Assembly: GCF_001280425.1 (NCBI RefSeq) | Contig: NZ_LIUF01000002.1 | Location: 558,001-622,000, forward strand | DNA: 64,000 bases | Direction: 5' to 3' | Source of the DNA: Haloarcula rubripromontorii | GTDB taxonomy: Archaea > Halobacteriota > Halobacteria > Halobacteriales > Haloarculaceae | Notes under the pieces: generated by a model | The model's database searches: none | What the model was told of the DNA's origin: nothing | Seen by the model: only the letters and a program-made list of their open reading frames with translations | Made by a program: the position numbers and the translations under genes | Shown here: in pieces, positions 1-9,460 of the stretch | How positions within the stretch are numbered: the first letter of the stretch is position 1 | How the letters are laid out: every line of letters begins with the position of its first letter

Positions 1-934
1 ACCAGTCCTGATAGCGCTCAGTTTCGGTGAGTGCGTCGGTGTACTCTTTGATCGCCGCATGGAACTCGTCGTCTGTCTCGAAGTCCGAACGCATGGGCTG
101 GTGACCGATTTCCTCGGCCAGCAGGTCACCCACGTCCGTGCCGCGAACGATGTGTCGGTAGCCAAGCGCTGCGGCCTTCCGGACCATCCCCGGGAACGGC
201 GTGTGGAAGGGAATCATCTCGTAGTCGCCCGGGTGGATGTCGCCGGCTACCTCGGCGAAGTCTTCCAGTGCCTCGCGCATACGGGCGAGGTAGACGTTTA
301 CCGAGCGCTTGCCGTCGACGGACGGGAACTGCTGATTTGGCTTGAGAAAGTCAGTTTCGTCGGCGCTGCCGTACCCCTGTTCGGCAGAGAGTTCGACCAG
401 ACTCGGGTCTTCGTCGACGAGCATCGCCACCGCGCCGGCCCCCTGCGTGGCCTCGCCAGGGTCGTCGCGGGCGTACAGAGCGGTGTCAGTAGCGATGACG
501 AGCGCGGCTCGACCGCGGTTTCGTCCGGCGCGAATCCAGTTGTAGGCGTCGTCGAGGCTCTGTGTCCCGGAGATACAGGCGAACTTCCGCTCGCCCTTGT
601 TGGCGTGGTGGAAGTTCTCGTCGTACACCTGTTCGAGACAGCCCGCGATGTACGTCGAGACGGGTTTTGAGTTGTCGAAAGCGCTCTCGGTCGCTACGTC
701 GATACGGCCGATATCTTCCGGCGTCAGCCCCTTGCGCTCCATCAGGCGATGGGCCGCGTTCGCCCCCATCGTGACGATGTCCTCGTACACGTCGGGGAAC
801 GACGACGCGCGCAGGCCCAGTCCCTTCGTGTACTTCCCCGGATCGTCTCCCTGAGCCGGCGCGAATGTCTCAGCGAGGTCGAGTTTGAGTTTCCCGGTCC
901 AGATCTCCATGGCGTCGATACCGACTGCAGTCAT
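1..934 (-). CDS. mvaS: Hydroxymethylglutaryl-CoA synthase, C-terminus cut off by window edge
   Basis: Condenses acetyl-CoA with acetoacetyl-CoA to HMG-CoA, the entry step of the mevalonate route to archaeal lipid precursors. The 311 residues visible contain the thiolase-fold active site: Glu83 in TES, nucleophilic Cys120 in FACISGTQSL and His244 in PFHTPFPG, the Glu/Cys/His triad of this family. The frame stays open to base 1, so the remaining C-terminus (probably over 100 residues) lies outside. The ATG at 934 sits about 26 nt downstream of a TATA-like box on the minus strand, consistent with a leaderless transcript. Confidence 0.95.
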   Translation of the reverse strand, partial: MTAVGIDAMEIWTGKLKLDLAETFAPAQGDDPGKYTKGLGLRASSFPDVYEDIVTMGANAAHRLMERKGLTPEDIGRIDVATESAFDNSKPVSTYIAGCLEQVYDENFHHANKGERKFACISGTQSLDDAYNWIRAGRNRGRAALVIATDTALYARDDPGEATQGAGAVAMLVDEDPSLVELSAEQGYGSADETDFLKPNQQFPSVDGKRSVNVYLARMREALEDFAEVAGDIHPGDYEMIPFHTPFPGMVRKAAALGYRHIVRGTDVGDLLAEEIGHQPMRSDFETDDEFHAAIKEYTDALTETERYQDW

Positions 935-954
935 GAGTCTAACGTCAGCGTGGA

Positions 955-961
955 TGTATAT
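955..961 (-). promoter_or_regulatory. TATA-like box for mvaS
   Basis: An AT-rich patch (ATATAC on the minus strand) in otherwise GC-rich sequence, centred about 25 nt upstream of the mvaS ATG. The spacing fits archaeal promoters that make leaderless mRNA. Assignment is by position only. Confidence 0.4.
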
Positions 962-1032
962 GGGCTTGTCGACTGGTCTTTCGACGATTGCCTAGTATTG
1001 CGTCGATAAGGCGCGACCGATCTGCAAGGTGG

Positions 1033-1710
1033 TTACTCGGTGGCTGCCGGCTTCGTATTAAAAGAGAAATCGACCAGACACTCGTCTTCGAGAACGTCGT
1101 ACGGCTCACTTGGTGACGGAACGGCACGCGACCAGTCGGTGTTGTTGACTACGAGCCGATACGTTCCCGGCTCGATGGTAATCCGGTTGTCGCGGATGTT
1201 CGTCTTGTGGAACCGTGACACCTCACCAGCGTACCGGGCCCGGTAGCGGCTCTGGAACGCCCGGTACTCTTCTTCGGTGAACAGAATGACATCCACGGCC
1301 GGGCCGCGCCGAACGATGAGGTCGTAGCTGAGCGTCGTCTGGCCAGTCGCGTCGACTGTGAAATCTTCATACTCGTTTTCTTCCAATCGGAACGTCGTAT
1401 CAACCGACCGGTGGTTCGGTTCGGGTGTCGGCGTCTGTGTCTCGGTTTCGACCTGCAGCCGTGCCGACGTTTCCGTCGTGCTGTTCGTTTGCGACGCCTC
1501 GGCGCGCTGTGCTGTTGAAGCGTTTGCCGGAGCAGCACTATTCGCTGTCGAGGCAGTGCCGACACGATCAGCTGTCGAAGTTCGTTGTGACGCTGTCGGT
1601 TCCGGGACTGGCGTCGTCTCGGACTCCTCTTCAGGTCGATTCCCGAGACAGCCGGCAGAGAGCGCGGCGAGCACCGAGGCTCCGAAGCCGCGCCGCGACA
1701 GGTCACCCAT
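1033..1710 (-). CDS. Tat-exported lipoprotein of unknown function
   Basis: A 225-residue protein beginning MGDLSRRGFGAS, with a twin-arginine pair at 6-7, a short hydrophobic stretch, and a lipobox SAGC with Cys21. This is the haloarchaeal Tat-lipoprotein layout, so it should be anchored on the outer face of the membrane. Residues 25-95 are a Thr/Ser/Ala/Pro/Glu-rich linker with low complexity. Residues 100-225 look folded and beta-rich (alternating hydrophobic strands, e.g. GTYRLVVNNTDW) but I do not recognise the domain. The next gene, on the plus strand, is also an exported protein, and the two diverge. Confidence 0.75.
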   Translation of the reverse strand: MGDLSRRGFGASVLAALSAGCLGNRPEEESETTPVPEPTASQRTSTADRVGTASTANSAAPANASTAQRAEASQTNSTTETSARLQVETETQTPTPEPNHRSVDTTFRLEENEYEDFTVDATGQTTLSYDLIVRRGPAVDVILFTEEEYRAFQSRYRARYAGEVSRFHKTNIRDNRITIEPGTYRLVVNNTDWSRAVPSPSEPYDVLEDECLVDFSFNTKPAATE

Positions 1711-1891
1711 ACCTCAGGACACTCATCCACAGTAAAGATGTTTACGGGCAGGTTCTCGTCGCTGGTAATTGGATCGCCGCTCCCTCCCAAACATATTTGT
1801 GGAGAGAGAGCCGATTCTACGCCGTTCGAGACGGTCCCGAGATAACTGTATTCCAGATATCATTTCTCGGAACCGAACAGGAACGTTTCAT

Positions 1892-2641
1892 ATGAACAGA
1901 TCGGTCATCACACTCGGAGTAGTGGTTCTGGCGGTACTCAGTGTCTCGGGACTTGCAGGGGTAGCAGTCGAGGGATCGCTTGGCGCAGACGCGACCCAGC
2001 CAGCCCCGACAGAGTCCGTGGAAGCGTCGTCGGCGACGACTTCCCATACGGACAGTGTCGCATCCGACACGTCACGCAGTGAGAAAACTGCGGCCGTGGT
2101 CACACAGTCCACGGAGGCTCCCTCGACGCCGGAAGCGGGACAGTCCACACCAACAGACCCGGAGACAGATATCGATACGGCCCGCCTCGAAGAGCGGCTC
2201 GTAGCGGCAATCAATGACCGACGCGGCAACCCGGTTGCCAACGACGCTTTCGACGGCTCGCTCTCGGACGAGACCAAAACCGGACAGACGCTCTCAGCGA
2301 TGGCCGGCAACCACAGCGAGCGAATGGCTGCACAGGGGTTTGCCTCCCCGATTGCGAACGGGTCAGACACGGCAGACCGGTATGCAGCCGCCGGACTGTC
2401 CGAGCAGTGTCGCCTCCGTCACGAAGGCAATGCGTATCTCCGCCCGGTGACCGACCTCGAACTGGTCACGAGCATCGACCCGAACGGGGCGAACGCGACC
2501 CGGACGGCGAACGCCGTCGCCGACCACTGGTTCGACCTCTCCGGTCCCCGTGACACGCTGTACGTGGCGAACGCGAACCACATCGGCGTCGGCGCGGCGA
2601 CCGCCGACGGCGTCGTCTACATTACCGTGAATCTCTGCTGA
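1892..2641 (+). CDS. Secreted CAP-domain (SCP/PR-1-like) protein
   Basis: A 249-residue protein with an N-terminal hydrophobic segment (residues 5-25), an acidic Ser/Thr-rich linker to about residue 100, and a C-terminal CAP-like domain. The domain shows AMAGNHSERMAAQGF, DRYAAAG, ADHWF, HIGVGAA and VVYITVNLC, matching the order of the His-containing helix, the core loop and the final strands of CAP proteins. The longer open frame from 1769 has no export signal at its start. The ATG at 1892 puts the signal at the N-terminus and lies about 30 nt after an AT-rich AGATATCA. Exact ligand or activity is unknown. The CAP call is from motif order, not a search. Confidence 0.7.
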   Translation: MNRSVITLGVVVLAVLSVSGLAGVAVEGSLGADATQPAPTESVEASSATTSHTDSVASDTSRSEKTAAVVTQSTEAPSTPEAGQSTPTDPETDIDTARLEERLVAAINDRRGNPVANDAFDGSLSDETKTGQTLSAMAGNHSERMAAQGFASPIANGSDTADRYAAAGLSEQCRLRHEGNAYLRPVTDLELVTSIDPNGANATRTANAVADHWFDLSGPRDTLYVANANHIGVGAATADGVVYITVNLC

Positions 2642-2662
2642 GACCGGTGACAGAGGCGGCCG

Positions 2663-4669
2663 TTACGGCACCTCTTTGCGGATAGTATCGGCATTACCTC
2701 CCGAGTCAATGACTCGAAGTGCTACGGTTGTGCCGGAGTCTACCTTTCTGTTCTGCACCGTCTGGCCGCTCGCATCGTCAAAGATACCGTCGCCATCGAG
2801 ATCCCACTCGTAGGTCACGGTGTCTCCCTGCGGGTCGTTAGACGGACCGGCATCGAAATCCCACTTGTCGTTCGACTCCGGTCCGTTGGACGCTATTGTG
2901 AAGTCGGCGTTCGGTTGCTCGTTCGTGTTTGCGCCGCCCGGGGTGACCGTGAACATCTTCGAACCAGTACCGCCACTTGCCAGCTCGTAAGTGACTGTTA
3001 TCGTGACGCTCTCGCCGGTCATATCGATTTCGGAGGAGCCAAACAAAGTGTCTTGGACGAACTCGAACAGGTGGAACGTCGCAGTTGATGTGTCGGACAG
3101 TACCGGATTTGGACCGTTCAGGCCGCCATCACTGTCGACATCGACAGTTCGTGGGACATCTGTTCCGCCACCGAAGTCGGTATGTCCATCCGTGTCTGCC
3201 TGGATATATATCTCATTCTCCTGTGGTGCCGGGGGACGGTCGTTGCTAAAGCTGTCGCTGAGTCGGATTATATCGTCATTAACGGGGTCGATTGCTACCG
3301 TTGTTATTGTGATCTCCTCAGCCAATTCATTGGTGACGGTAAACTGGACGCCACCGTCAGTGCCCCCGTTGCTATCGAGGGCAACAGCGTCCTCGTTGTA
3401 GATGAGGCCACTGGTGCCGGATCCACCACCGGATCCTTGGTTTGCCTCCGTCACCGTCACCGGAATCGAGACATTTTCTGGGGTCTCCCCATCGAACGAC
3501 CCGTCGATTTCATCGAGGCTGAACTGGACAGTGGCTGTTCCAGTTGCCGTCGACTGACTTGCCTCGTAGATAAACTTGACACGACCGTCGCTGTCGGACG
3601 ACTCTGTATCTGTGGTAAGCGACCCCGCGTTATTCCCGTCCACTGAGCCGTTAACTTCGATATCGCTTACGGGGTTGTTGTACGCATCCCGAACCTCCAG
3701 CACAATCTCTTCGCTTTCGCCTTTCGCGACCGTAATATTCTCACTACCGACAGTGGTGAGGTACGCCTCACTCTCAGAAGTCACACGAGTGCCGACACCC
3801 GCTTTCGCCATCTTCAGGCGGTAGTTCACCCCTCGTTCAAACACGACGGTGATGTTGTAGAGCGAGCCGGGTCCCTCGGCACCGGTGACGCTCGCGACGT
3901 ACCGTTCGTTGCTCATGTCGCCCGGATTCGGGTCGATCTGGTCTTCAAGAAGGACACTCCACTCCGACGCTGGGAGCCGAGAGAGAAACGACACTGAGAC
4001 GTTCGATGTCGCCGTCGTATTTGTTACGCGAACCGTCCGGGACGACTGGGATTTCGGCTCTATGTCGACCGTGACCGAATCGCTTGCCGAGCGGCTCATC
4101 GACCCATTGACTGTGACCAGTGTGATGTCACGGCCATCGACCATCGCCTGCTCCGAGAGCGTGATGTTCCCCTCGCGGAACTGGTTGTAGACGACCGAGT
4201 GCTCGTAGACGGTCTCCGGGGCCTCCCCGTAGACGTTGTACTCCGGCTTGTAAGCGACAGCGCCCGTGTTGTAGTGCCGCGGCGTGGCTCCGTCCCAGTA
4301 ATCTGCTGTCTCAGGGGTAATCGCCTCTGCGTTGCGAACCGTGAGATTTTGCGACTCATTGCTGGTCCCGTCCGTGTACAGTAACCCCGACGGCGGCCCG
4401 GGATTCGTCGCCACCAGCCGACTCGGGTATCGGGTCCCCAACTGGACTGAGACGGCTTGCTGGCTCGGCTGTCCCGGAACAGAGACGATGGCGTTTCGCA
4501 GGTCCTGTAGTTGCGTTTGCACCTGCTGATTGTGGTTGAACTCCACCTCCCGGTTTTGCTCCGGCACGGCAAACGCCTGGTACGATGAGAAGGCGATGAT
4601 AAGCACGCCAAACAGCAGCACAGCCCCAACCTGTACTGACTGCGCACGCTCATCGCCCATGAAAGTCAT
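2663..4669 (-). CDS. Pilin-like surface protein with Ig-like and PKD domains
   Basis: A 668-residue surface protein. Residues 10-35 resemble the archaeal type IV pilin/DUF7289 N-terminus: a charged lead DERAQ followed by a long hydrophobic helix (VQVGAVLLFGVLIIAFSS). The ectodomain has many N-glycosylation sequons. Near residues 310-410 there is an invasin/Big-type Ig-like repeat (EVRDAYNNPVSD). The last about 80 residues form a PKD domain with YEWDLDGDG. The protein ends directly after the PKD, with no C-terminal membrane helix, so anchoring would rely on the N-terminal helix. ATG 4660 (MGDERAQ) is an alternative start. Confidence 0.75.
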   Translation of the reverse strand: MTFMGDERAQSVQVGAVLLFGVLIIAFSSYQAFAVPEQNREVEFNHNQQVQTQLQDLRNAIVSVPGQPSQQAVSVQLGTRYPSRLVATNPGPPSGLLYTDGTSNESQNLTVRNAEAITPETADYWDGATPRHYNTGAVAYKPEYNVYGEAPETVYEHSVVYNQFREGNITLSEQAMVDGRDITLVTVNGSMSRSASDSVTVDIEPKSQSSRTVRVTNTTATSNVSVSFLSRLPASEWSVLLEDQIDPNPGDMSNERYVASVTGAEGPGSLYNITVVFERGVNYRLKMAKAGVGTRVTSESEAYLTTVGSENITVAKGESEEIVLEVRDAYNNPVSDIEVNGSVDGNNAGSLTTDTESSDSDGRVKFIYEASQSTATGTATVQFSLDEIDGSFDGETPENVSIPVTVTEANQGSGGGSGTSGLIYNEDAVALDSNGGTDGGVQFTVTNELAEEITITTVAIDPVNDDIIRLSDSFSNDRPPAPQENEIYIQADTDGHTDFGGGTDVPRTVDVDSDGGLNGPNPVLSDTSTATFHLFEFVQDTLFGSSEIDMTGESVTITVTYELASGGTGSKMFTVTPGGANTNEQPNADFTIASNGPESNDKWDFDAGPSNDPQGDTVTYEWDLDGDGIFDDASGQTVQNRKVDSGTTVALRVIDSGGNADTIRKEVP

Positions 4670-4715
4670 GCCGATGAGTTGCGGAGACGGCGGTAAAAAC
4701 CTGACTGCCGAATTA

Positions 4716-5297
4716 TCAACTCTCGTCTTCTTCGACGACTTCCGGGTCGCTCATCGCGGTCTGGAGGCTGTCGAGTCCGTTGACCCACTCGGAGACGAGC
4801 CCGTATTCGAGGTCCTCAGCGACCTCCATCGGGAGCTCCGACCCGCCGATGATCTGCGTGCCGGCCTGCACACAGTACCCGAGCGCCGCATCGAGATCCT
4901 CTTCGGCTTCTGCGTCCGCGGCGGCCTCGATGTAGTCCGTAGTGGTCGCGTCGTCCGCGGCCCCCTCAGCAACGAACTCCTCGGCCGCGTAGAACACGCA
5001 CAGCAGCGAGGTCTGGACGCCGTCGATCAGCATCACGGTCTCCTCGTCGTCGATGTCGATGTCGTCGAGAACAATCTCCCGGACGCCGGTAAGCTCGTCG
5101 AGCGTCGCTTCCTCGTCAAGCGGTCCGTCCTCGTAGTCGGTGATAATCTTCGCGACCGCGATCGCGGCGTCGTCTTGGAGGTTCAACAGGAGACGCGCCG
5201 AATCCTCGTCTTCAGGGTCGACGTCTTCTTCCTCGATACGGTCTAGCCAGTTCTGCCAGCGTTCTTCGGTGTAATACTCCCCCGGCGGAGTGCTCAT
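4716..5297 (-). CDS. DUF2150 family protein
   Basis: A 193-residue, very acidic soluble protein starting MSTPPGEYYTEERWQNW and matching the haloarchaeal DUF2150 family as I know it. It is mostly predicted helical (AAEEFVAEGAAD, DAALGYCVQAGTQIIGG) and ends in an acidic tail. No catalytic motif is visible and the family's function is not known to me. An open frame continues upstream to 5450, but the extra 51 residues are Arg-rich and unlike haloarchaeal proteins, so the ATG at 5297 is chosen. It runs towards the pilin-like gene on the same strand with a 46-nt gap. Confidence 0.8.
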   Translation of the reverse strand: MSTPPGEYYTEERWQNWLDRIEEEDVDPEDEDSARLLLNLQDDAAIAVAKIITDYEDGPLDEEATLDELTGVREIVLDDIDIDDEETVMLIDGVQTSLLCVFYAAEEFVAEGAADDATTTDYIEAAADAEAEEDLDAALGYCVQAGTQIIGGSELPMEVAEDLEYGLVSEWVNGLDSLQTAMSDPEVVEEDES

Positions 5298-5477
5298 ATC
5301 ACTCCGTTCGTGCCGTTGGGGATAGTAGTTTCGACCGGCGGTCGCTCTGGCGCGGAGCCACTGTCGTTCAGAGTAATCGGAGAAGTACGCCCTCAGCGCC
5401 CGAAACGACCGTTTCGTCGGTTTCGCGGACCGTCTGCGTACTCCAAACACGTATCACAGTCTCCGTCGAGGAACGCA

Positions 5478-5485
5478 CTTTTATG
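5478..5485 (+). promoter_or_regulatory. TATA-like box upstream of small membrane protein gene
   Basis: The sequence CTTTTATG lies about 29 nt before the ATG at 5511. The spacing suggests a nearly leaderless transcript. Confidence 0.35.
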
Positions 5486-5510
5486 TCAGACGAACATGTT
5501 ATAAGATAGC

Positions 5511-5819
5511 ATGGCACAGCGACAGCCGGTCGCTATCTTTGGCGGCCCGCTCGAGCCGGCTGCAGTCGCCGCGCTGGCCAAACGCGTCGGTCTGGCGCTG
5601 GTCGCCGTGGCGCTGCCGGTTGCAGTCGGTGCATTCGCAGGCACGGCCCTCACCGCCGGGTCGCTCTCGGCCGCGACCGATGCCACGGCCGGCGCGATGA
5701 GCGGCCCGCTGACAGCAGCGCAGGGACTGTCTTGGCTGTTCTACATCAGTGCGCTCGGGACCGCGCTGGGATGCTGGGTTCTCGGGCTGGGACTCCTTCT
5801 CGACGGCCTCGACCTGTAG
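5511..5819 (+). CDS. Small two-helix membrane protein, unknown
   Basis: A 102-residue protein, Ala/Gly/Leu-rich, with hydrophobic segments at about residues 28-55 and 73-100. No conserved motif is recognised. It is convergent with the MscS-family gene with only one base between stop codons, and has its own TATA-like box. Confidence 0.65.
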   Translation: MAQRQPVAIFGGPLEPAAVAALAKRVGLALVAVALPVAVGAFAGTALTAGSLSAATDATAGAMSGPLTAAQGLSWLFYISALGTALGCWVLGLGLLLDGLDL

Positions 5820-5820
5820 G

Positions 5821-7044
5821 TTACCCGTCGCCGTCCGGACGCATCTCCACGCTGCCTTCCAGTGACTCCTCGTCCGCCGCGTCCACGCGGTTCGAGAGGG
5901 TCCGCTGCGGGAACGGGATCGAGATGTCTTCCTCGTCGAACGTGGCTTTCACGCCGCGGACGACCGCCGAGATGGCGCGCCACTTCCGCGGTGGCGTCGG
6001 GTGATCGATCCAGAACCGGAGTTCCATCACCACGGCGGAATCGCCGAAGTCCTTCGGAACCACATCCGGCGTGGGGGAGTCGACGACGTGCTCGATGTCG
6101 GCCATCGCCTCGCGGGCGAGTTCCATCGCCCGGTCCACGTCGGTGTCGTAGTCCACACCGATGTCGACTGTGAGCCGCAACAGCCCCTTCCGGCTGCGGT
6201 TCGTCACTGCGCGGTCGCTCACGCGGTCGTTCGGAATGATGACGAACTCGCCGTCGAAGTTCTCCAGCCGTGTGTTGAAGATCGTGATGTCGGTCACGAT
6301 CCCTTCCTGATCGCCGACGAGCACCCAGTCGCCGATAGTGAACGGACGGGAGAACATCAGGACGAAGCCGGCGATAAGCGAGCCAAGTGTCTGTCTGGCG
6401 GCCAGACCGACAACGATACCGAGAAACCCGGCCCCGACGAGCAGGCCACTGAGATCGATACCCCAGACGGCGAACACCGTCGCACCGATGGTAACGAACA
6501 CGGTGACCTGCCCCAGCCGGAGGAGGATCTCCTCCTGATGTTCGGTGAAGCCGGTGACGGCCTGGCTGAACCGCCCGATCCACCGCTGCATCTGGTCGGA
6601 CAGGACGAACGCCAGCATGACGAGAACGACCGTCTGTATCGTCGCCAGTACTGACCGATCGCTCCCGTTGAGGTACGGCCCGACTGTCTGGACGATATCG
6701 ACAACGCCCCAGACGATGAGAAACGAGACGACGACGAGAACGACCATCGAAAACTGGGCGATGCGGAGAAACACGCCCCGGATGGTCGTCGGCGTGTAGT
6801 CGGCCATGATCTGCAGCCAGTCCCCGGTTCGGGCCGATGCGACAGATCGAAGCCGGGAGAGGGCTGCTGGAACGACGACGACACCGAGAAGGAGCACGGT
6901 CAGGAGAATGAGCGTCGCGACGAGTCGCCCCTGCGTTGCGACCAACTGGTCCAGCGACCGCTGTAACACGGTAAAGAGGTCCAGAAGGCTTTCTCCGGTG
7001 TCGTTGGCCGTCGGCGTAGGCGTGGCCGTCCCCTGCACAGCCAC
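5821..7044 (-). CDS. Small-conductance mechanosensitive channel (MscS family)
   Basis: A 407-residue membrane channel expected to open under membrane tension and release solutes on hypo-osmotic shock, a relevant stress for a halophile. There are about five hydrophobic segments in the first 230 residues. The Gly/Ala-rich pore helix (residues about 195-225, VGAGFLGIVVGLAARQTLG) leads into the MscS beta domain (FTIGDWVLVGDQEGIVTDI, then NDRVSDRAVTNRS) and a cytoplasmic alpha/beta domain. That is longer than E. coli MscS by extra N-terminal helices, typical of many archaeal members. Specific conductance cannot be inferred. Confidence 0.9.
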   Translation of the reverse strand: MAVQGTATPTPTANDTGESLLDLFTVLQRSLDQLVATQGRLVATLILLTVLLLGVVVVPAALSRLRSVASARTGDWLQIMADYTPTTIRGVFLRIAQFSMVVLVVVSFLIVWGVVDIVQTVGPYLNGSDRSVLATIQTVVLVMLAFVLSDQMQRWIGRFSQAVTGFTEHQEEILLRLGQVTVFVTIGATVFAVWGIDLSGLLVGAGFLGIVVGLAARQTLGSLIAGFVLMFSRPFTIGDWVLVGDQEGIVTDITIFNTRLENFDGEFVIIPNDRVSDRAVTNRSRKGLLRLTVDIGVDYDTDVDRAMELAREAMADIEHVVDSPTPDVVPKDFGDSAVVMELRFWIDHPTPPRKWRAISAVVRGVKATFDEEDISIPFPQRTLSNRVDAADEESLEGSVEMRPDGDG

Positions 7045-7133
7045 GTATCGCCGCCGTAGGAACTTGTGTCTTCGTCTTTGAGACGGTCTGTAAGTATCTG
7101 AAAGCGGTCAAAAACGACTCGTTGTGGCTCCAG

Positions 7134-8042
7134 TCAGACGCCGCGACCCTGCAGCTGCTCTTCCTCGTCTAGGTCCGCGTTCGCCTGGCCTTTCATCCCC
7201 TTACCGGGGTTCTTCGCGATTTCCTTGAGCTGTTCGGGGTCGTCGTAGTTGTTGACCGCCGCGACGACGGATTCGCCCATCGCCTGGGGGTTCTCCGCGC
7301 CGAAGATGCCCGAGCCGACGAAGATGCCGTCACAGCCGTGTTGCATCATGAGCGCGGCGTCGGCGGGCGTCGCGATGCCGCCGGCCGCGAAGTTGACGAC
7401 CGGGAGCCGGCCGCGGTCCGCCGTCTCGTGGACGAGTCGCCGGGGCGCGCCGTGTTCGCGGGCCCACTCGTCGCGCTCCTCGTAGGCCATCCCTTCGAGC
7501 ATGCCGATGGAGCGCTGGATGTTGCGCTGGTGCGTGACGGCCTGGTTCACGTCGCCGGTGCCCGCCTCGCCCTTCGTTCGAATCATCGCCGCGCCCTCGT
7601 CGATTCGGCGCAGCGCCTCGGCGAGGTTCCGCGCCCCACAGACGAACGGTGCAGTGAACTCGCGCTTGTCGATGTGGTAGCGGTCGTCGGCCTGAGTCAG
7701 CACTTCCGACTCGTCGACCATGTCCGCGCCCGCGGCCTCCAGAATCTGGGCCTCGGCGGTGTGGCCGATGCGGGCCTTGCCCATCACCGGAATCGACACT
7801 TCCTCGATGATTTCTTCGAGTTTGCCGGGGTCAGCCATCCGGGCGACACCGCCCCGTTTGCGGATGTCGGCCGGCACCGACTCCAGGTGCATCACGGCGA
7901 CCGCGCCGGCGTCCTCGGCGATTCGGGCTTGCTCGCGGTTGACGACGTCCATGATGACGCCGCCTTTCTGCATCTTCGCGAAGCCGCGCTTGACGAGGTC
8001 AGTCCCGCGACGGAGGTCCTCGAGGTCGGTCTCTTCAGTCAT
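7134..8042 (-). CDS. pdxS: Pyridoxal 5'-phosphate synthase lyase subunit PdxS
   Basis: Synthesises PLP from ribose 5-phosphate, glyceraldehyde 3-phosphate and ammonia supplied by the glutaminase PdxT. The 302-residue TIM-barrel protein has near-invariant family blocks: [32 protein letters not shown] (Schiff-base Lys89) and [11 protein letters not shown]. The partner pdxT is not in this window. The ATG at 8042 is about 26 nt from a minus-strand TATA-like box, suggesting a leaderless mRNA. Confidence 0.97.
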   Translation of the reverse strand: MTEETDLEDLRRGTDLVKRGFAKMQKGGVIMDVVNREQARIAEDAGAVAVMHLESVPADIRKRGGVARMADPGKLEEIIEEVSIPVMGKARIGHTAEAQILEAAGADMVDESEVLTQADDRYHIDKREFTAPFVCGARNLAEALRRIDEGAAMIRTKGEAGTGDVNQAVTHQRNIQRSIGMLEGMAYEERDEWAREHGAPRRLVHETADRGRLPVVNFAAGGIATPADAALMMQHGCDGIFVGSGIFGAENPQAMGESVVAAVNNYDDPEQLKEIAKNPGKGMKGQANADLDEEEQLQGRGV

Positions 8043-8062
8043 TATCCGAACTTAGTACTGGA

Positions 8063-8071
8063 TTTACTTAA
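8063..8071 (-). promoter_or_regulatory. TATA-like box for pdxS
   Basis: Minus-strand TTAAGTAAA, centred about 25 nt before the pdxS ATG. Confidence 0.45.
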
Positions 8072-8208
8072 CGCGTGTCCTTTCGAGGGACAGAACGCCG
8101 TTTGACCCACCCACGGGGGGACCGCTATCGGGCGAGCGGCAGCGATTTCCGCCAGAGGATAGGGCTGAGACCACTACCGTTTTCATCGCGTCTCCCCACT
8201 GCATCGAC

Positions 8209-8976
8209 ATGGCTCCGGACGAGGGTGTCGGCGGGCGAATCGACGCGGCTGTCGCACGGCTGTTCAGCCGGCGGCTCCCCGATGCTGAAGGGCTTCCGCG
8301 GTACGTCGCGCCGCTGCCCACGTGGCTGGAGAACGTCGGCCTCAGACTGGCCTGGCCAATCGCACTCGTCAATCTTGTCGGGACGCTGTTTGGCTTCTGG
8401 TACTACGCCGGTCGGCCGCTGAACACAGCGCCCCCGCTCGTGGAGGGCCAGCTCGGTGCGGCTCCGCTGGCTGCCTACCCCCTGATTCCGGACTCGCCCG
8501 CCGCGACGATGTTCATCGGGCTCTCGCTGGTGGCCTGGCGGCTCGACTGGGACGTCCCGTGGCTCCACATGCTCGGCTTCTTCGGCTGTATCAAGCTCGG
8601 CCTGTGGACGCCGTACGTCCAGTTGGTCCTCAACGGGCCGGGCGGGATTCCGCTATGGCTCTACTGGTTCCTGATTCTGAGCCACCTGGCGATGGCGCTG
8701 GAAGCGTTTCTCATCCACCGCTACGCGAGCTTCTCCGTCATATCCGTCGCCGTTGCAGTGTTCTGGTACGGCTTCAACGATATCGTGGACTACTTTGTCC
8801 CGATTCTGGACGGGCCACACCACACCTGGCTGCGTGCAGAGCCGCTGGTCACCGGCGGGTTCGACCACACGGTGCTGGCCCACGACCTCGCGGCGGGCTG
8901 GGCGGTCGTGTTAACGCTCATGGCGACGTTTCTCGCACTGGCAACCCGCGTAGAGAAAGTGAAGCGCCAGGCGTGA
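8209..8976 (+). CDS. DUF1405 membrane protein
   Basis: A 255-residue polytopic membrane protein with about seven hydrophobic segments from residue 40 on, and a soluble N-terminal 40 residues. Blocks such as TLFGFWYYAGRP, FGCIKLGLWTPYVQ and WYGFNDIVDYFVP fit the DUF1405 family found in haloarchaea and Firmicutes, whose function is unknown. Conserved Trp/Tyr/His residues at helix ends (HHTWLRAEP) could bind a ligand, but that is speculation. It is divergent from pdxS. Confidence 0.8.
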   Translation: MAPDEGVGGRIDAAVARLFSRRLPDAEGLPRYVAPLPTWLENVGLRLAWPIALVNLVGTLFGFWYYAGRPLNTAPPLVEGQLGAAPLAAYPLIPDSPAATMFIGLSLVAWRLDWDVPWLHMLGFFGCIKLGLWTPYVQLVLNGPGGIPLWLYWFLILSHLAMALEAFLIHRYASFSVISVAVAVFWYGFNDIVDYFVPILDGPHHTWLRAEPLVTGGFDHTVLAHDLAAGWAVVLTLMATFLALATRVEKVKRQA

Positions 8977-9009
8977 CTGGCGCTATCCTGTACCACCTCT
9001 ATCGCCGTC

Positions 9010-9186
9010 TCAGGTCGTGAATCCGTCTTCGGTCTCGCGCTCGTCGAGGACCCACTCCAGTTCCTCGATAGCGCGCAGGATGGCGACCTCGGCCTCGTCT
9101 TCGAGTTCGGTCGACGGCGGGTCGTGCTTGTCGTACTCGTCCTGCAGCGCCTCGATGCGGTCACGAATAGCTTCTTCCGTTCGCAT
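9010..9186 (-). CDS. Small acidic coiled protein, unknown
   Basis: A 58-residue protein starting MRTEEAIRDRIEAL. It is strongly charged with heptad-like spacing, suggesting two helices or a short coiled coil. The upstream in-frame ATG at 9234 adds residues lacking the acidic bias, so the internal ATG at 9186 is preferred. No family recognised. Confidence 0.55.
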   Translation of the reverse strand: MRTEEAIRDRIEALQDEYDKHDPPSTELEDEAEVAILRAIEELEWVLDERETEDGFTT

Positions 9187-9460
9187 ACTGAAATCGACCA
9201 CGCGGCGTGCCTTGATGGTACTGGTGGCGGTCAACGAGGGACCGAGGCGGGGCGCGTGAGACCGCGCGTTCCGGTCGTCGGGTCACTCCGACGAGCGCCC
9301 GCTTCGGGGTCGCCGTGTCCGCAGGCAGCGAGACGGGAGACCAGAAGATTATTGCGGCGACGTTTCGGACGCCAGCTTGTGCCCTCCACCCATCGAACTG
9401 TACGGTTCCAGTCGCACCGCGATCCAAGCAGTCTCCGCGGACCAATCTGGACTGACTCGA

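Noticed and set aside
1149..1790. 213-residue minus-strand frame overlapping the Tat lipoprotein
   Set aside because: Different frame of the same gene, Arg/Ser-rich; the lipobox and Tat motif identify the real frame.
5741..7111. 456-residue minus-strand open frame over the MscS gene
   Set aside because: Arg-rich translation with no hydrophobic helices, entirely covered by the convincing MscS frame.
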